In this document: piece by piece, positions 24,801-35,074 of the stretch
Numbering within the stretch: position 1 is the stretch's first letter
Layout of the letters: every line of letters starts with the position of its first letter
From: Gordionus sp. m RMFG-2023
Lineage: Eukaryota > Nematomorpha > Gordioida > Chordodea > Parachordodidae
NCBI RefSeq assembly: GCF_954871325.1
Contig: NC_088777.1
Location: 8,161,366-8,225,365 of the forward strand
DNA: 64,000 nt
Direction of reading: 5' to 3'
Notes under the pieces: generated by a model
What the model was told of the DNA's origin: nothing
Databases searched by the model: none
The model's input: only the letters and a program-made list of their open reading frames with translations
Position numbers and translations under genes: made by a program

Positions 24801-25258
24801 ATTCCTGCACAACAATCATTAGTACAAGAACATTATTGTGGCTTTCTCAACTTACCTCCAAGATTTCTTTGATTCAATCAATGATGAAAATACTTATCTC
24901 AACCATATATAGTTCTAAATAGATATTGCTGCACAACAAGTACAAGAACATTATTGCGGCTTGCTCAACACTAACTTACCACCTAGATTTCTTTGATTCA
25001 ATCAATGATGAAAATACTTACCTCAAACATATATAATTTTAAATAGATATTCCTGCACAACAATCATTAGTACAAGAACATTATTGTGGCTTGCTCAACT
25101 TACCACCAAGATTTCTTTGATTCAATCATTGATATTCCTGCACAAAAATCATTAATACAAGAACATTATTGTGGCTTGCTCATCACTAACTTACCACTAA
25201 GATTTCTTTGATTCAATCAATGATGAAAATACTTATATTAATTATATATAGATTTAAG
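24801..25258 (+). repeat. Minisatellite of four units, about 124 bases each
   Basis: Units begin at 24801, 24925, 25049 and 25134 with ATTCCTGCACAACAATCATT or a close variant, followed by CAAGAACATTATTGTGGCTT, CAAGATTTCTTTGATTCAAT and GATGAAAATACTTA. The third unit lacks about 40 bases at its end, the others run about 124. Small differences (presence of TCATTAG, AACACTAAC) show independent drift. No reading frame is conserved. It lies a few hundred bases upstream of the LINE at 25805-28274 and could belong to its leader. Confidence 0.85.
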
Positions 25259-26590
25259 TTAATTTATCTATTTGATCATTATATTATATTTAATTTTAAA
25301 AAAAAAATTTTTTTTTTAAAAATATTTTTAAACATTCCAAAATTCTACAACCATCTAAACCTCAAATTTTAATACATATTTTTCAAAAAATATAGATTTT
25401 AAGTTAGTTTGAATTATATTTTTTAAAATATAAATTTTTATTTATACCCAATTTTTTAAACCCTAATATTCATGAATCTTGATACAACAAAATTTAAAAT
25501 TTAATTTTATAACTTTTATTAATTTTTTAAATAACATTTTTGGAATTTTAGAAATAAGTCATTTCATATATACCCCCTCCCCCCTCCTCTTTTTTTTTTC
25601 TAAAATGGGTATGTCAAGCATTTATAATGCCTGTCATAGAAATATAACCTACCCAAGCTATTTGTTTTTACATGGGCCCAGGTCAAAACCATGTATATAT
25701 TCTGGTAAACCCCCTTCAAATGAAATTTTGTACAACAAAATTGAACAACCCCCATTGTAACTCAAAATTTTTATCCTGATTTTTATGATAATTTTTTAAA
25801 GTGGGAAAAGCCACCAACCTTAATCCACCTACCCCTTAAATCAAGGTCTTTAATTTCTAATTTTTTAACAACACTTATTTTGGAAGTTAATTCAAATTTA
25901 AATTCCCTTAAAGCTTGGGAGAATCTTTTAACCTTTCCTTTTAAAGTCTTAATTAAACCTACAGATAAAAATATAAAAAAAACTATTTTGCATGAATGTA
26001 TAAAATATAAAATAGACCATTTTTATGACTTGGAAATGGAAAATTACGTTCCTGATGTAAGGGCTACATCTGATTTTGCCCATAAATGCAAAATTATATC
26101 AAAAAAAATAGACCAAGGGGACGTATGTGGAGCTCTTAAATTAGCTTCATCTAATGATAAATTGGCTCCATTTGATGAACATACTTTTACTTTATTAAAA
26201 GAATTGCACCCTCAGGGTTTTCCTGAAGATCTTCCCATCCCTATAAAATCTAATTTAATTGAAATAGGTGAGGAAGAACTAATTAAAACAGTTTTATCTT
26301 TTAATAAAAACTCTGCAGGGGGAATTGACGGTTTTCGCCCCTCTTATTTCTAATTTTTAATTAACCCTAAAAATCCTTATCAAGATTCATTTGTAAATTC
26401 ATTGGTAAAACTTAGTGAAAATATATTGAACAATGATTTACCTAGTCAAGTTCACCAAATTCTTTTTGGCGCAAGATTAATTGCTTTTTCTAAGCCTGAT
26501 GGTGGAGTTCGGCCAATTGCAATAGGGTCTTTTTTTAGGAGACTATTAGCTAAGATAATCGTTTAGCGCATCAAACCTGATGCTTCAAAA

Positions 26591-27562
26591 ATGTTCCAAA
26601 CATATCAACTAGGCTTTGGTTTTAAAGGGGGATGCGAAATAGCCGCTCACTCTCTTCGCATATATATCGAAGATCCTCCTCCAGACGCCGTATCTGAAAA
26701 ATTCCCAGTTTATGCAAGATTTATTGAACAGTCTTATGTATGTAGAACCCCTCTCAAATTCGGGGAATATACAATTCCTTCTGACGAAGGTATTCAACAA
26801 GGAGACCCTTTGGGCCCTCTGATCTTTAGTTTAGGTAGTCTAAAATCCTCTTTTAATTTAGATTTAAACATATGGTATCTAGATGATGGTACCATTTGCG
26901 GACCTTCTAAAAATATTCTTGCAGCGATAGAATATATAGAGAAGAATTCTCTAAACATAGGCCTTACTCTAAATAAAGCTAAATCGGAAATATGCTTTTT
27001 AAATTCAAATACTCTCAAAGTCCAAGGGTTTAAAATCATTAAAAAAAGTGAAATTAATCTTCTAAGTTCACCTTTAAGCAGTTTTTTCAACTGTGAGGTG
27101 TTCGTGGAAAGATTTTTCGAAGGCTTATCAGGACTTGAAACTATTTTAAACGAAATTCCTTCACACCAGAGCTTTTTTCTTTATTTATTTTTACCAAAGA
27201 TTTTACATATTTTTAGATCTTCTTCCTTTTTTTTAAATAATGAAATTATTAATCGTGTTCATGAATTTTTTAGAAGTTTATTAGAAAATATTTTAAATAT
27301 TAAATTGGAAAATTTTAATTGGGGTTTCTCACAATTACCCTCGAAAATGGGTGGTTTAGATTTATATCCTTTAAATCTTATATCTCTTTCCTCATTTTTG
27401 GCATCGCGTTTGATGAATAACGCCATGATATCTTCTTTTATCTCTCCTAAAGATAACCTTTTAAACTCCTGGGTATCTTTAGCTCCACCTGAAGCTTTCT
27501 TACCAACTATCTTAACACACCAATCTATTTTCAAACCTATAATTAAAAAAATTTTTAAATAA
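26591..27562 (+). pseudogene. LINE reverse transcriptase core fragment
   Basis: This 323-codon open stretch covers the RT palm from YQLGFGF onward, with QQGDPLGPLIFS (motif B), YLDDGT (motif C, residues about 97-102) and the downstream KAKSEICFL (motif D region), then a thumb/linker of hydrophobic helices (HQSFFLYLFLPKIL, SSFLASRLM). It follows the same frame as 25880-26353 across the stop at 26564. The motif A aspartate segment is absent, so it cannot polymerise. It continues as 27580-28044 and 28041-28274 in other frames. Confidence 0.75.
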
Positions 27563-27579
27563 TCTCATCAAACCCCCCA

Positions 27580-28044
27580 TTGGAGTATATTCAACTATTA
27601 CAGAATGCTCACTGTACTAGTGGTTATGAATGGTTGGAAGCATTACCAAGTCGTAAAGGTAACCTCTTATCAGATGAACAATTAAGAGTTGCCATAGGCC
27701 ATCGACTTGGATGTAACATTGTTCAGCCATATACATGCATCAAATGTAAAATATTAGTTGACTCCAAAGGGAGACATGGTCTAAATTGTATATATAGTCA
27801 AGGCAGGCATGCAAAGCATGCAGCAATTAATTTAGCTATTAGCCGTTCTCTTACCAGGGCCCGAATACCAAACATCCTGGAGCCTACAAATTTATCATTA
27901 GATGATGGCTTAAGACCAGGTGGCTTAACTTCCGGGCCTTGGTCTTTAGGGAAACCCTTAATTTGGGACTTCACATGCGTATCTTCTTTCCCAAAAAATT
28001 TAAATTCTAATTCGGTTGATATAGCCGAGAAAAAAAAACAATGA
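27580..28044 (+). pseudogene. LINE C-terminal zinc-knuckle and endonuclease-like fragment
   Basis: The 154 codons hold EWLEALPSRKGNLLSD, LRVAIGHRLGCNI, a CIKC pair, HGLNC, HAKHAAINLAIS and, near residues 110-135, a DGLRPGG..WSLGKPLIWDFTC region corresponding to the RPDG...D catalytic area of restriction-like endonucleases; the key aspartate of PDG reads GG here. A short final block in another frame (28041-28274, TPIVISSLG, FLKNIGDKT) ends the element. The family role is to nick the target for reverse-transcription priming. This copy is dead. Confidence 0.7.
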
Positions 28045-28274
28045 AATATTCCAAATTCACAAATTATATTTTTACACCGATCGTGATCTCTTCCCTTGGA
28101 CATATGCCAAGCGGAACTTTAAAGTTCTTAAAAAATATAGGGGATAAGACAAGAGCCCTTACATCAGAACCAAAAGAATTCTATTTTTTAAAACAAAACC
28201 TTCAAATCACTATTTTAAAATATAATTACTCATGTTTTTTGGGAACTTGTAGTCCCACCTCCGTTTTTATATAA

Positions 28275-29384
28275 TATTGTTTTAATTTATTTTAATTTTA
28301 ATATTAATTTTATTTCTATATATATTTTTAATTTAAAAATAAATGACGTAAAAAAAAGTAATATTTTATTATAAATGAAAATTTAATATGCTATAACAAT
28401 ATAATAGAAATAGATTGCATATCTTGTTTTATATCAATTTCACATATTGGCAAAAACATATAATCAAGAAAGGAAAATAAAATCCAATATTTCAAAATAT
28501 TCAATTTTAAAATCTAATTAAAATATATGCAATTAAGTAATTATAATAAAGTTGCCAATAGTTTTGGCATATTTAATTTTTGTTTGGTGAGATTTTTTTA
28601 GATTAAATAATATAAAAGATAAAAATGAATCTAAAATATATGATTTTTAAATCTTTTTCTGGTAAATTATGTTATATGGAGTAAAATAAAAAAATAAATT
28701 TTAGAATTTGGAATGTTGAAACATTCAAATTGTGAATCAATTGGAGACTCCATTTTTTACACCTTTAGTAATTTTCTATGATAACCTTTTGTTCAATTGG
28801 CTAATGTTATATTGTTAATTTTGAGATAATTTATTAAAATTAATATTATTAAATATTAGATCTCCCTATATTGACCAATTTTGAGCTGTTAAAGCAAATA
28901 TTGGAATAACCCTTCTAAAAAAGAGGTATATATATATATATCAATTCAAAGCTAATTTATTTCATAAATATATAATCTTTAAAAATGAAGAAACAACGAT
29001 CATTCCATTTTTGAGATTTGGGAAAAACTAAACTTTACGAGGCCAAGAGATCATGTCTAACTTGAGAATTACCGATTAGGAAAAAATATAAAATTTTGTT
29101 AATATTAAAATTTTTTATTTTTTTTATATATTAATATAACCGTTGTATAGTACATATAGAAAATTTGGGGAGTGTGAAATCGCTCTATTAAGTTTTTAGT
29201 TCTATTTTTAGAGTAGATACTACAATATTAGCTTTCACCATATTGATTTTTGATAATATTTTGAAAAATTTTAAAACTGTCAAAATAAATTTAGAAGATA
29301 TTGACTCATTGAATTCCTTCAAAATTACCTTAAGGCAAATAGCCTAATATACAGAAACTCCGGATAAAATTTTATTTTAGGTTT
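28275..29384. other. AT-rich spacer
   Basis: No gene, RNA or clear repeat. A short (TA)n run lies at about 28928-28940. The first few hundred bases may include the LINE 3' tail, but no poly(A) or simple tail repeat marks its end. Confidence 0.4.
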
Positions 29385-30450
29385 ATTAAATTTAACATAT
29401 GAAGGTAACGCTTTAATTTTTCATATGAATTTATTTATTATCAAAAATCCGGACATGTTAGTTAATATATACTTTAATTCTAACTTTTTAAAAAGTTTAT
29501 CAGATTAGCCCTATTATAAAGATAGCTGGACCTAAACACTCTAAATTTCTTCTTGATAATATAAGAGATTTTCTATTATGACTTATATTTTTTAATTTTA
29601 TTATAGGTTTATAAAGTTTAACATAATGAAGGTTTCGCGACCTTAACTCTCCAAATGAATTTATTTATTATAGAAAATTCGGAGATGTTAGTTAATATAC
29701 CTTAATTCTACATTTTTTAGAGGTTATTCCCATTACCGCTATTATGAAGATAGCTGGACCTAATCACTGAAAGGTTATTTCTTCTTGATATTGTGTGAGA
29801 TTTACTTAAATTACTTATATCCTTTTAATTTTATTTTAGATTAATTAAATATAACATAAAAAGATAGATAATTCGAATTCAATAATTATTTATTATCAAA
29901 AATGTAAATATATTTGTTAATATATACTTTGCTGTTGTTAAACGGCTCGATTTGTAAAAACGGTTAACCAAATGTTTTAGTCATAAGTATTATGCAAGTC
30001 TGGAAATTTGCTCATTGTTGTCAGAAAGATTTGGATATCCATTGACAAAATTCCGAAACTTGCATTTCATTTTTTAACTATATTTTTGGGTTTGCCGTTT
30101 TTAAAAAAATATTTAACTACACTACTTTTATTTTAACACTCTTTTTAGGTTATACACCAATGCTGTTATGAAGATAGCTGGACCTATAAAGCCGATAGAT
30201 ATTTAATATTGGAAATGCGTTTAGGTTTTATAAAATTAATACTTATATCCTTTAATTTAATTTTAGGTTAATTAATTATAATATTAAAAATGTGGACAAT
30301 TTTTTATTATATAGCTTTATTCTAGCATTTACATTGACGCTAATTTAAACATAACTTGACTGAAACTTTAAAGTTATATTTATTATTTGAAATGTAAAAA
30401 GGTTTGCTAAATAATAATATCCTTTTGATTTTATCTTGACTATCTAAATT
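29385..30450 (+). repeat. Degenerate satellite array 2 (ATGAAGATAGCTGGAC family), interrupted
   Basis: It has the same unit as 15883-18070: ATTATAAAGATAGCTGGACC at about 29515, ATTATGAAGATAGCTGGACC at 29741, TTATGAAGATAGCTGGACC at 30165, with TTTATTTATTATC and TTTTATTTTAGGTTA blocks between. At about 29937-30125 an unrelated segment interrupts it (AAACGGCTCGATTTG through AAGTATTATGCAAGTCTGG to GGGTTTGCCGTTTTT), related to the fold-back family at 34185-34349 and 43620. Units here are closer to each other than in array 1. Confidence 0.7.
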
Positions 30451-33400
30451 ATATAAACCTTTGTTGCCAAAGGGTAAATTATCTTTTTACCGTCCCCAAG
30501 CATGATTTTGTCATATGATATAACCAAGTTATTTTCTTTGTGTTTAATTATTTTAATGTAGTTTCATTTATAAAAAATTTTTTTTATTAAATTAGCATGA
30601 ACTATTTAAGCTAGAATACAATTTGTTAAAAGCTGAATTAGTTCCAACAATCTCTTCCAAACATAGCATAGCTAATATTTTACCATTTGTTTTATTAGTA
30701 GAGATTTATGATGCTGATCGATCAATTTACTAAAAAGACGGGTTAACTCTGATTTAAAGAAAAGGATAAGAAAAAATAAATTATTTTCTATGGTTAATTC
30801 TCTTTTAACACTGAACCTCCAATTTTAATTGATCACATATGGTATTAATAGGTAATATGGATAAACCTTTTGGCAAAATTAGAGGTCTAAAAACAATTTT
30901 CTGTTATTAATATGTATATAATATTTAGATAATAGGTTTTAAAAAAATTTACAAGAAATTTTATTTACAAAAAATAAGTATATCAAAAATAATCCTTTAC
31001 AAATAATTTATTTCTCCAAATTTATCACTTTGATGAGAGGATTTGAATGAATAAAAATATAATTAATAACGGCGGCATGTATATTGCAATCGAAAGGCTC
31101 ATGTAGATAAATAGTAGGGCATAACTAAAAATATGCATATATAAAGTCATAAATAAAACAATAAGATATAACATTTTATATAAAATATGATTTTCAGCGC
31201 CAACTATTTATACAAAAAAATATCTACCATCTGTTTAAAAAATTTAGGGCTTTGCTAGTATCTAACTTAATAATTTCGAATTTTTGCCATGAGTTTTTAT
31301 ATTATAATTTATCTGAAAAAAAATATGTGAAAATTTCTGATACTTACAGGATTGGTACGATTATGAATATAATAAGATCTTTAGAAATTAAGAGGAAAAA
31401 CCCATGCTATAAATGATTTAAGTTTTAAAGATTCTCTAAAACCTCAGATTGCTGACCCCTACATTCAACTTCATATATTCGCCAATTTTTACTTTATGCA
31501 TATCAAAATTTTGATACAAATAATGATATTCAATTAAAACCAAGTATTTTTTAAAAAATATTAAAATATAAAATTTTATATTATTTAAATTGAACTGTAT
31601 TTTATTACTTCTGTGATACATAATACCTTAATAGATACTTCTTGGAAAGATATTTTCATACCAACAGGGCTAAGTTTGGCTTTTTATATTAATGAATTCG
31701 ATTATTAATTTAATATATTAATAATTTTTATATCAATTATAACCAAAAATATTATAATGCTCATTACAATATTGTTGTGATAATTAGAATGGTATTATTT
31801 TTGTTTGCATTTAATTAAATAGTTTTGTTTATATAAATTTGAATATTTAAGGAAAATAGTTTTTTTATATATAAAGTTAAATATTTAGAGTTCATATAAA
31901 ATTTGAATATGTATACGACGAGATTATATAAATTTTAGTAGTATAAATATAAATAAAAAATGTAATATTAAGAAGAAAAAGAATGGTAAACCTTTTTTTT
32001 ATATAATTTTTTATTTGATTTTATATTTTTAGTTTGATTTTAAGTTTTAGTTTATTTATGTTATTTTAGATTTTGATTATATTTAATAAATGAAATTGGC
32101 ATTTTCAATTCGTATTAATATTAATCTTCAACATCAAATATATATGCATTATATATAAACTTATCTTATATAAATTTACAACATAAAATTTAAAATGATA
32201 TCTTTGGAAATATATTCAAAATAAAATATAAAAGCGATTACATTTTCATTTATCAATAATGGTTTATTTTATAAATAAATAAAAAGGTTTAATTTTTTTC
32301 CCTTTTTCTGCTTAATTCTTTGCATATAATATTTAAATGGCTCTTAAAAAACCTTAGGTAAAAAAAATATGTGATTCGATAATTAGATCATATAAGCTAG
32401 AAAATTCCAAATTTTTTGAGCTTAAATTTGTTTCAGGAAATAAGTGTTAGATCTTCTAGATCATTCCTTTTTATAAATGAAAGTCGTATAACACCTAATC
32501 GAAAGTGTTTTTAAAGAAATCATTCTTGTTAACAAAATGCCGAGAATATCTAATTGGACGCATATTTGTTATTTACACGGACCATAGACCGCTTGTACAT
32601 CATGTCATGCAAATGGCCAAGATTTGAATTAGGAATGAAATTCTATTAATGAAAAACAGATTTCTGTAGAAACAAGTCAAAGGAGATTCGTAAAATTATA
32701 ATTTGTATTTAGTGCTATTTTTTTAATCTAGTCTGAAAAAACACCATTAAAAATTATTTTGAAAAAAGAAATCAACGGGCGCTTATATAAAATAATCTTG
32801 AACAATGAAATGTCATTCTCCTTACAGATTAATCCCGTTTCGAATTGAGCTATGGTGATATTATGATCTTGTAATTATAAATAAGAATAAAAACTTTCAT
32901 ACTAATTATTTTTAAAACGAACCTTTAATTAACCATCGAGCACTATGGTTCTTTAGGTCTAGCCTTTATAAACGGCCATGATAAATGCTTAAAATATTAG
33001 GAGACATTAGACTAAAATTTTCACTCAATTAACCATGCCTTATTTTTTGATGGTACAATTATATTTCAACAAGATGGGATTGGATATACATCGAAATATA
33101 AATTGTCGTCTGATAAAAGGATCAGATCAATATTCTAAAATGTTAGCACCAGCTCTGATATAACTCCAATTGAAGCAATATAAAATATCAGAAAAAAAAA
33201 CTATTTGAAATCTGGCATACTTTTTAAGAAGAATATAAATAACTAAAGAAGATATATGACATTACAAGGCAATCATGCAGGGATTTCATAAATTCAATGC
33301 ATGATAGAATAATTGCTATTTTATAAAAACGAAATGGGATATAACCACACATTAAATTTAGATGGATGATTATTTTTGAATAATAAAAGCAAATGAATGT

Positions 33401-34184
33401 ATTTTATGCATTTACTAAATAAATTTTATATTTTTATATTATTTAATATAAATTTTATAATTGAAAATATTTTAAATTTAATATAATCATCTTACGCTTA
33501 AAATAATATTGGCGAATATCTTATATATAACTTACTTAATAGTTTATTTTATAACTGAGATTTAAATTTACCATTGATCTCATTAACTATCTATAAAAAT
33601 TTATAATGATAAAATTTTAATTTATACCAATTTAAATTCCTGTGTACTAATTGGATAATCGGATTCAAATTTATAGAAGTGGCGATAATCAGTTACATTT
33701 GCATGAATTAGTGTTGCATTCTTTTCGACTATAATAACACGCATAAATACATTATACTAATGTGGTTTAAATTTTACTAAAATTCTGAGTTGAATAATAA
33801 GTTATCCTTGCTTCATTTGGAAAAGAACTATAAAATATGAAATAGAAAGAAAAAAATATATAAATATCTTAGAAAAAGAATATCTCTTGAGATAAGTAGA
33901 TCTAATATTATCTATCATCAGCTCTATGCCTGACAATATATCTTTTTAATCTTCCCTTTTAATATTGGAAAAAAATTATTTTTTTAAATATAATTAATTC
34001 CCCCCCCCCTCCCCATTAACCTGCAATTTTGATGAATAATCTGGTTTGAGCAAAGTTCCTTTAAAAAATAAATTATTGATAAATTTAGCTAAATTTTTAT
34101 TTATATAATTAATATTTTTACTTGAAATTTGTTTTCATCAAAACCTGTTTAGCAAAGAAATATTTAAATCCTTGAATATGTTGA
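30451..34184. other. AT-rich region, no host gene recognised
   Basis: Only decayed mobile DNA is visible, at 32540-32640 (listed separately). The minus-strand frame 31621-31436 contains KVKIGEYMKLNVG, faintly like the Ig F-strand motif of the upstream gene, but its splice phase does not fit, so I do not claim it. There is a pure C tract at 33993-34003. Confidence 0.4.
32330..33400 (+). mobile_element. Fossil LTR-retroelement pol fragment (RNase H-like)
   Basis: A short stretch at about 32560-32625 reads FVIYTDHRPLVHHVMQMAK, matching the TDHxPL strand of the RNase H domain of Ty3/Gypsy-like elements. The surrounding kilobase is of higher complexity than its flanks but is too decayed to assign. 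It is an old, broken copy with no LTRs found. Confidence 0.45.
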
Positions 34185-34349
34185 CAACAATCCCAATTTA
34201 GGTCGATTAATATTTTAGCCAAAATAATATTTGTAAGCCTGGATATTTTGATCATTGATGAAAGAAAGGTTTGAACCTTCTCTTGCCAAATCTCGAGGCT
34301 CACATAATACTATTTTGCTTAATCGATTTAAAATCAACCCAAATCGGGC
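34185..34349. mobile_element. Fold-back MITE, about 165 bp
   Basis: The left arm starts CAACAATCCCAATTTAGGTC and the right arm ends AAAATCAACCCAAATCGGGC. Inverted, both arms share CGATTTGGGTTGATT, AAAATAATATT and AAGCCTGGATATTT and meet in the middle. Single-arm relatives occur at 16525-16560, 29985-30030, 43620-43720 and 60654-60675. Target duplication not determined. Confidence 0.6.
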
Positions 34350-35074
34350 TTTTTTACAATTCTAATACAAATCTTTAAAAAAATACCATTTTTTTAAAAA
34401 ATCAAATATTAGTTTCCATTATTTAAGTTACCTATCTTAAATATTAATATTAATTAATCATACCTAAAAAACTTAAATATATAACATTCTTTTTATGCTT
34501 TTTTTTGAGCCCTTATATACATTGGAATAAAATTTGCGCTAATTTAACCACCTGGGCGTATCTATAATTTGAATAAATGAGCGAATTATAGGGTAAATTT
34601 TCTATAACTTTAAATAGGCATATCCAGGATTTTAACAGGAGAGGGGGAGCACTATTAGATGAGTTTTTTTTCTCCATAAACTTTATTGGAGGTTTATAGG
34701 TCCAATTATAGTAGGCCTTTGGCTATATTAAATTTTTATAAAAATATTTTTGGGCTTTTAGTAGGAATGCTTAGATCCCAAAAGTTTTGAATTGTAGCCG
34801 TTATTTTTAAATGCTATTTTATATTAACTTTTTTTTATTTTTCTTTCAAATTCTTGTTTATAGTGATTAATGTATACATTCTAGGAAGAGAGGTGGGATG
34901 GGGGGGGGGGCTGTGTAGCAGGAAATTTATTACTAGCTTGAAAGCATATTTACAAAAACAGCAAATTTGCGATGGGGATTTCTCCTATTCTTTCCCTCAC
35001 ACCCTTGTTTACTCGCCTTACGCTCAAATAAACATGATTTCAAAATTATATAAAAATAATTTTGAAAGTTTTAC
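34350..35074. other. Intron or 3' flank of the Ig-like gene, with possible hAT ends
   Basis: ATAGGCATATCCAGGATTTT followed by a G tract at 34614-34655 resembles the GCGTATCCAGGATTTT hAT terminus whose complement ends the element at 52569; another G run (34899-34910) follows 250 bases later. No target duplication was found. The plus-strand frame 34854-35141 is antisense to Ig exon 11 in part and is not a gene. Confidence 0.35.

Larger units (their letters stand above)
25805..28274 (+). mobile_element. Non-LTR retrotransposon copy (reverse transcriptase plus restriction-like endonuclease region), inactive
   Basis: The plus strand carries an N-terminal conserved block (KKIDQGDVCGALKLASS, NKNSAGGIDGFRPS), RT motifs (SKPDGGVRPIAIG, YQLGFGF, QQGDPLGPLIFS, IWYLDDGT, LNKAKSEICFL) and a C-terminal CxxC...HxxxC cysteine/histidine cluster (CIKC, HGLNC) followed by EPTNLSLDDGLRPGG and PLIWDFTC. 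The last resembles the zinc-knuckle and PD-(D/E)XK endonuclease of R2-type elements. Two in-frame stops (26351, 26564) and two frame changes (about 27565 and 28030) break it. RT motif A, normally D-F-x-N-A-F, is missing: the frame passes from DPPPDA directly to VSEKFP. The 5' end is truncated or unrecognised. The clade was not settled. Confidence 0.85.

Noticed and set aside
26609-27534. Minus-strand open frames opposite the LINE
   Set aside because: Antisense shadows of the reverse-transcriptase coding strand, which carries the recognisable motifs.
27798-28103. Minus-strand 101-codon frame
   Set aside because: Antisense shadow of the LINE endonuclease-like region.
31436-31621. Minus-strand frame with KIGEYMKLNVG, a possible further Ig exon
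   Set aside because: No acceptor/donor pair gives the phase 1-1 pattern shared by all other Ig exons.
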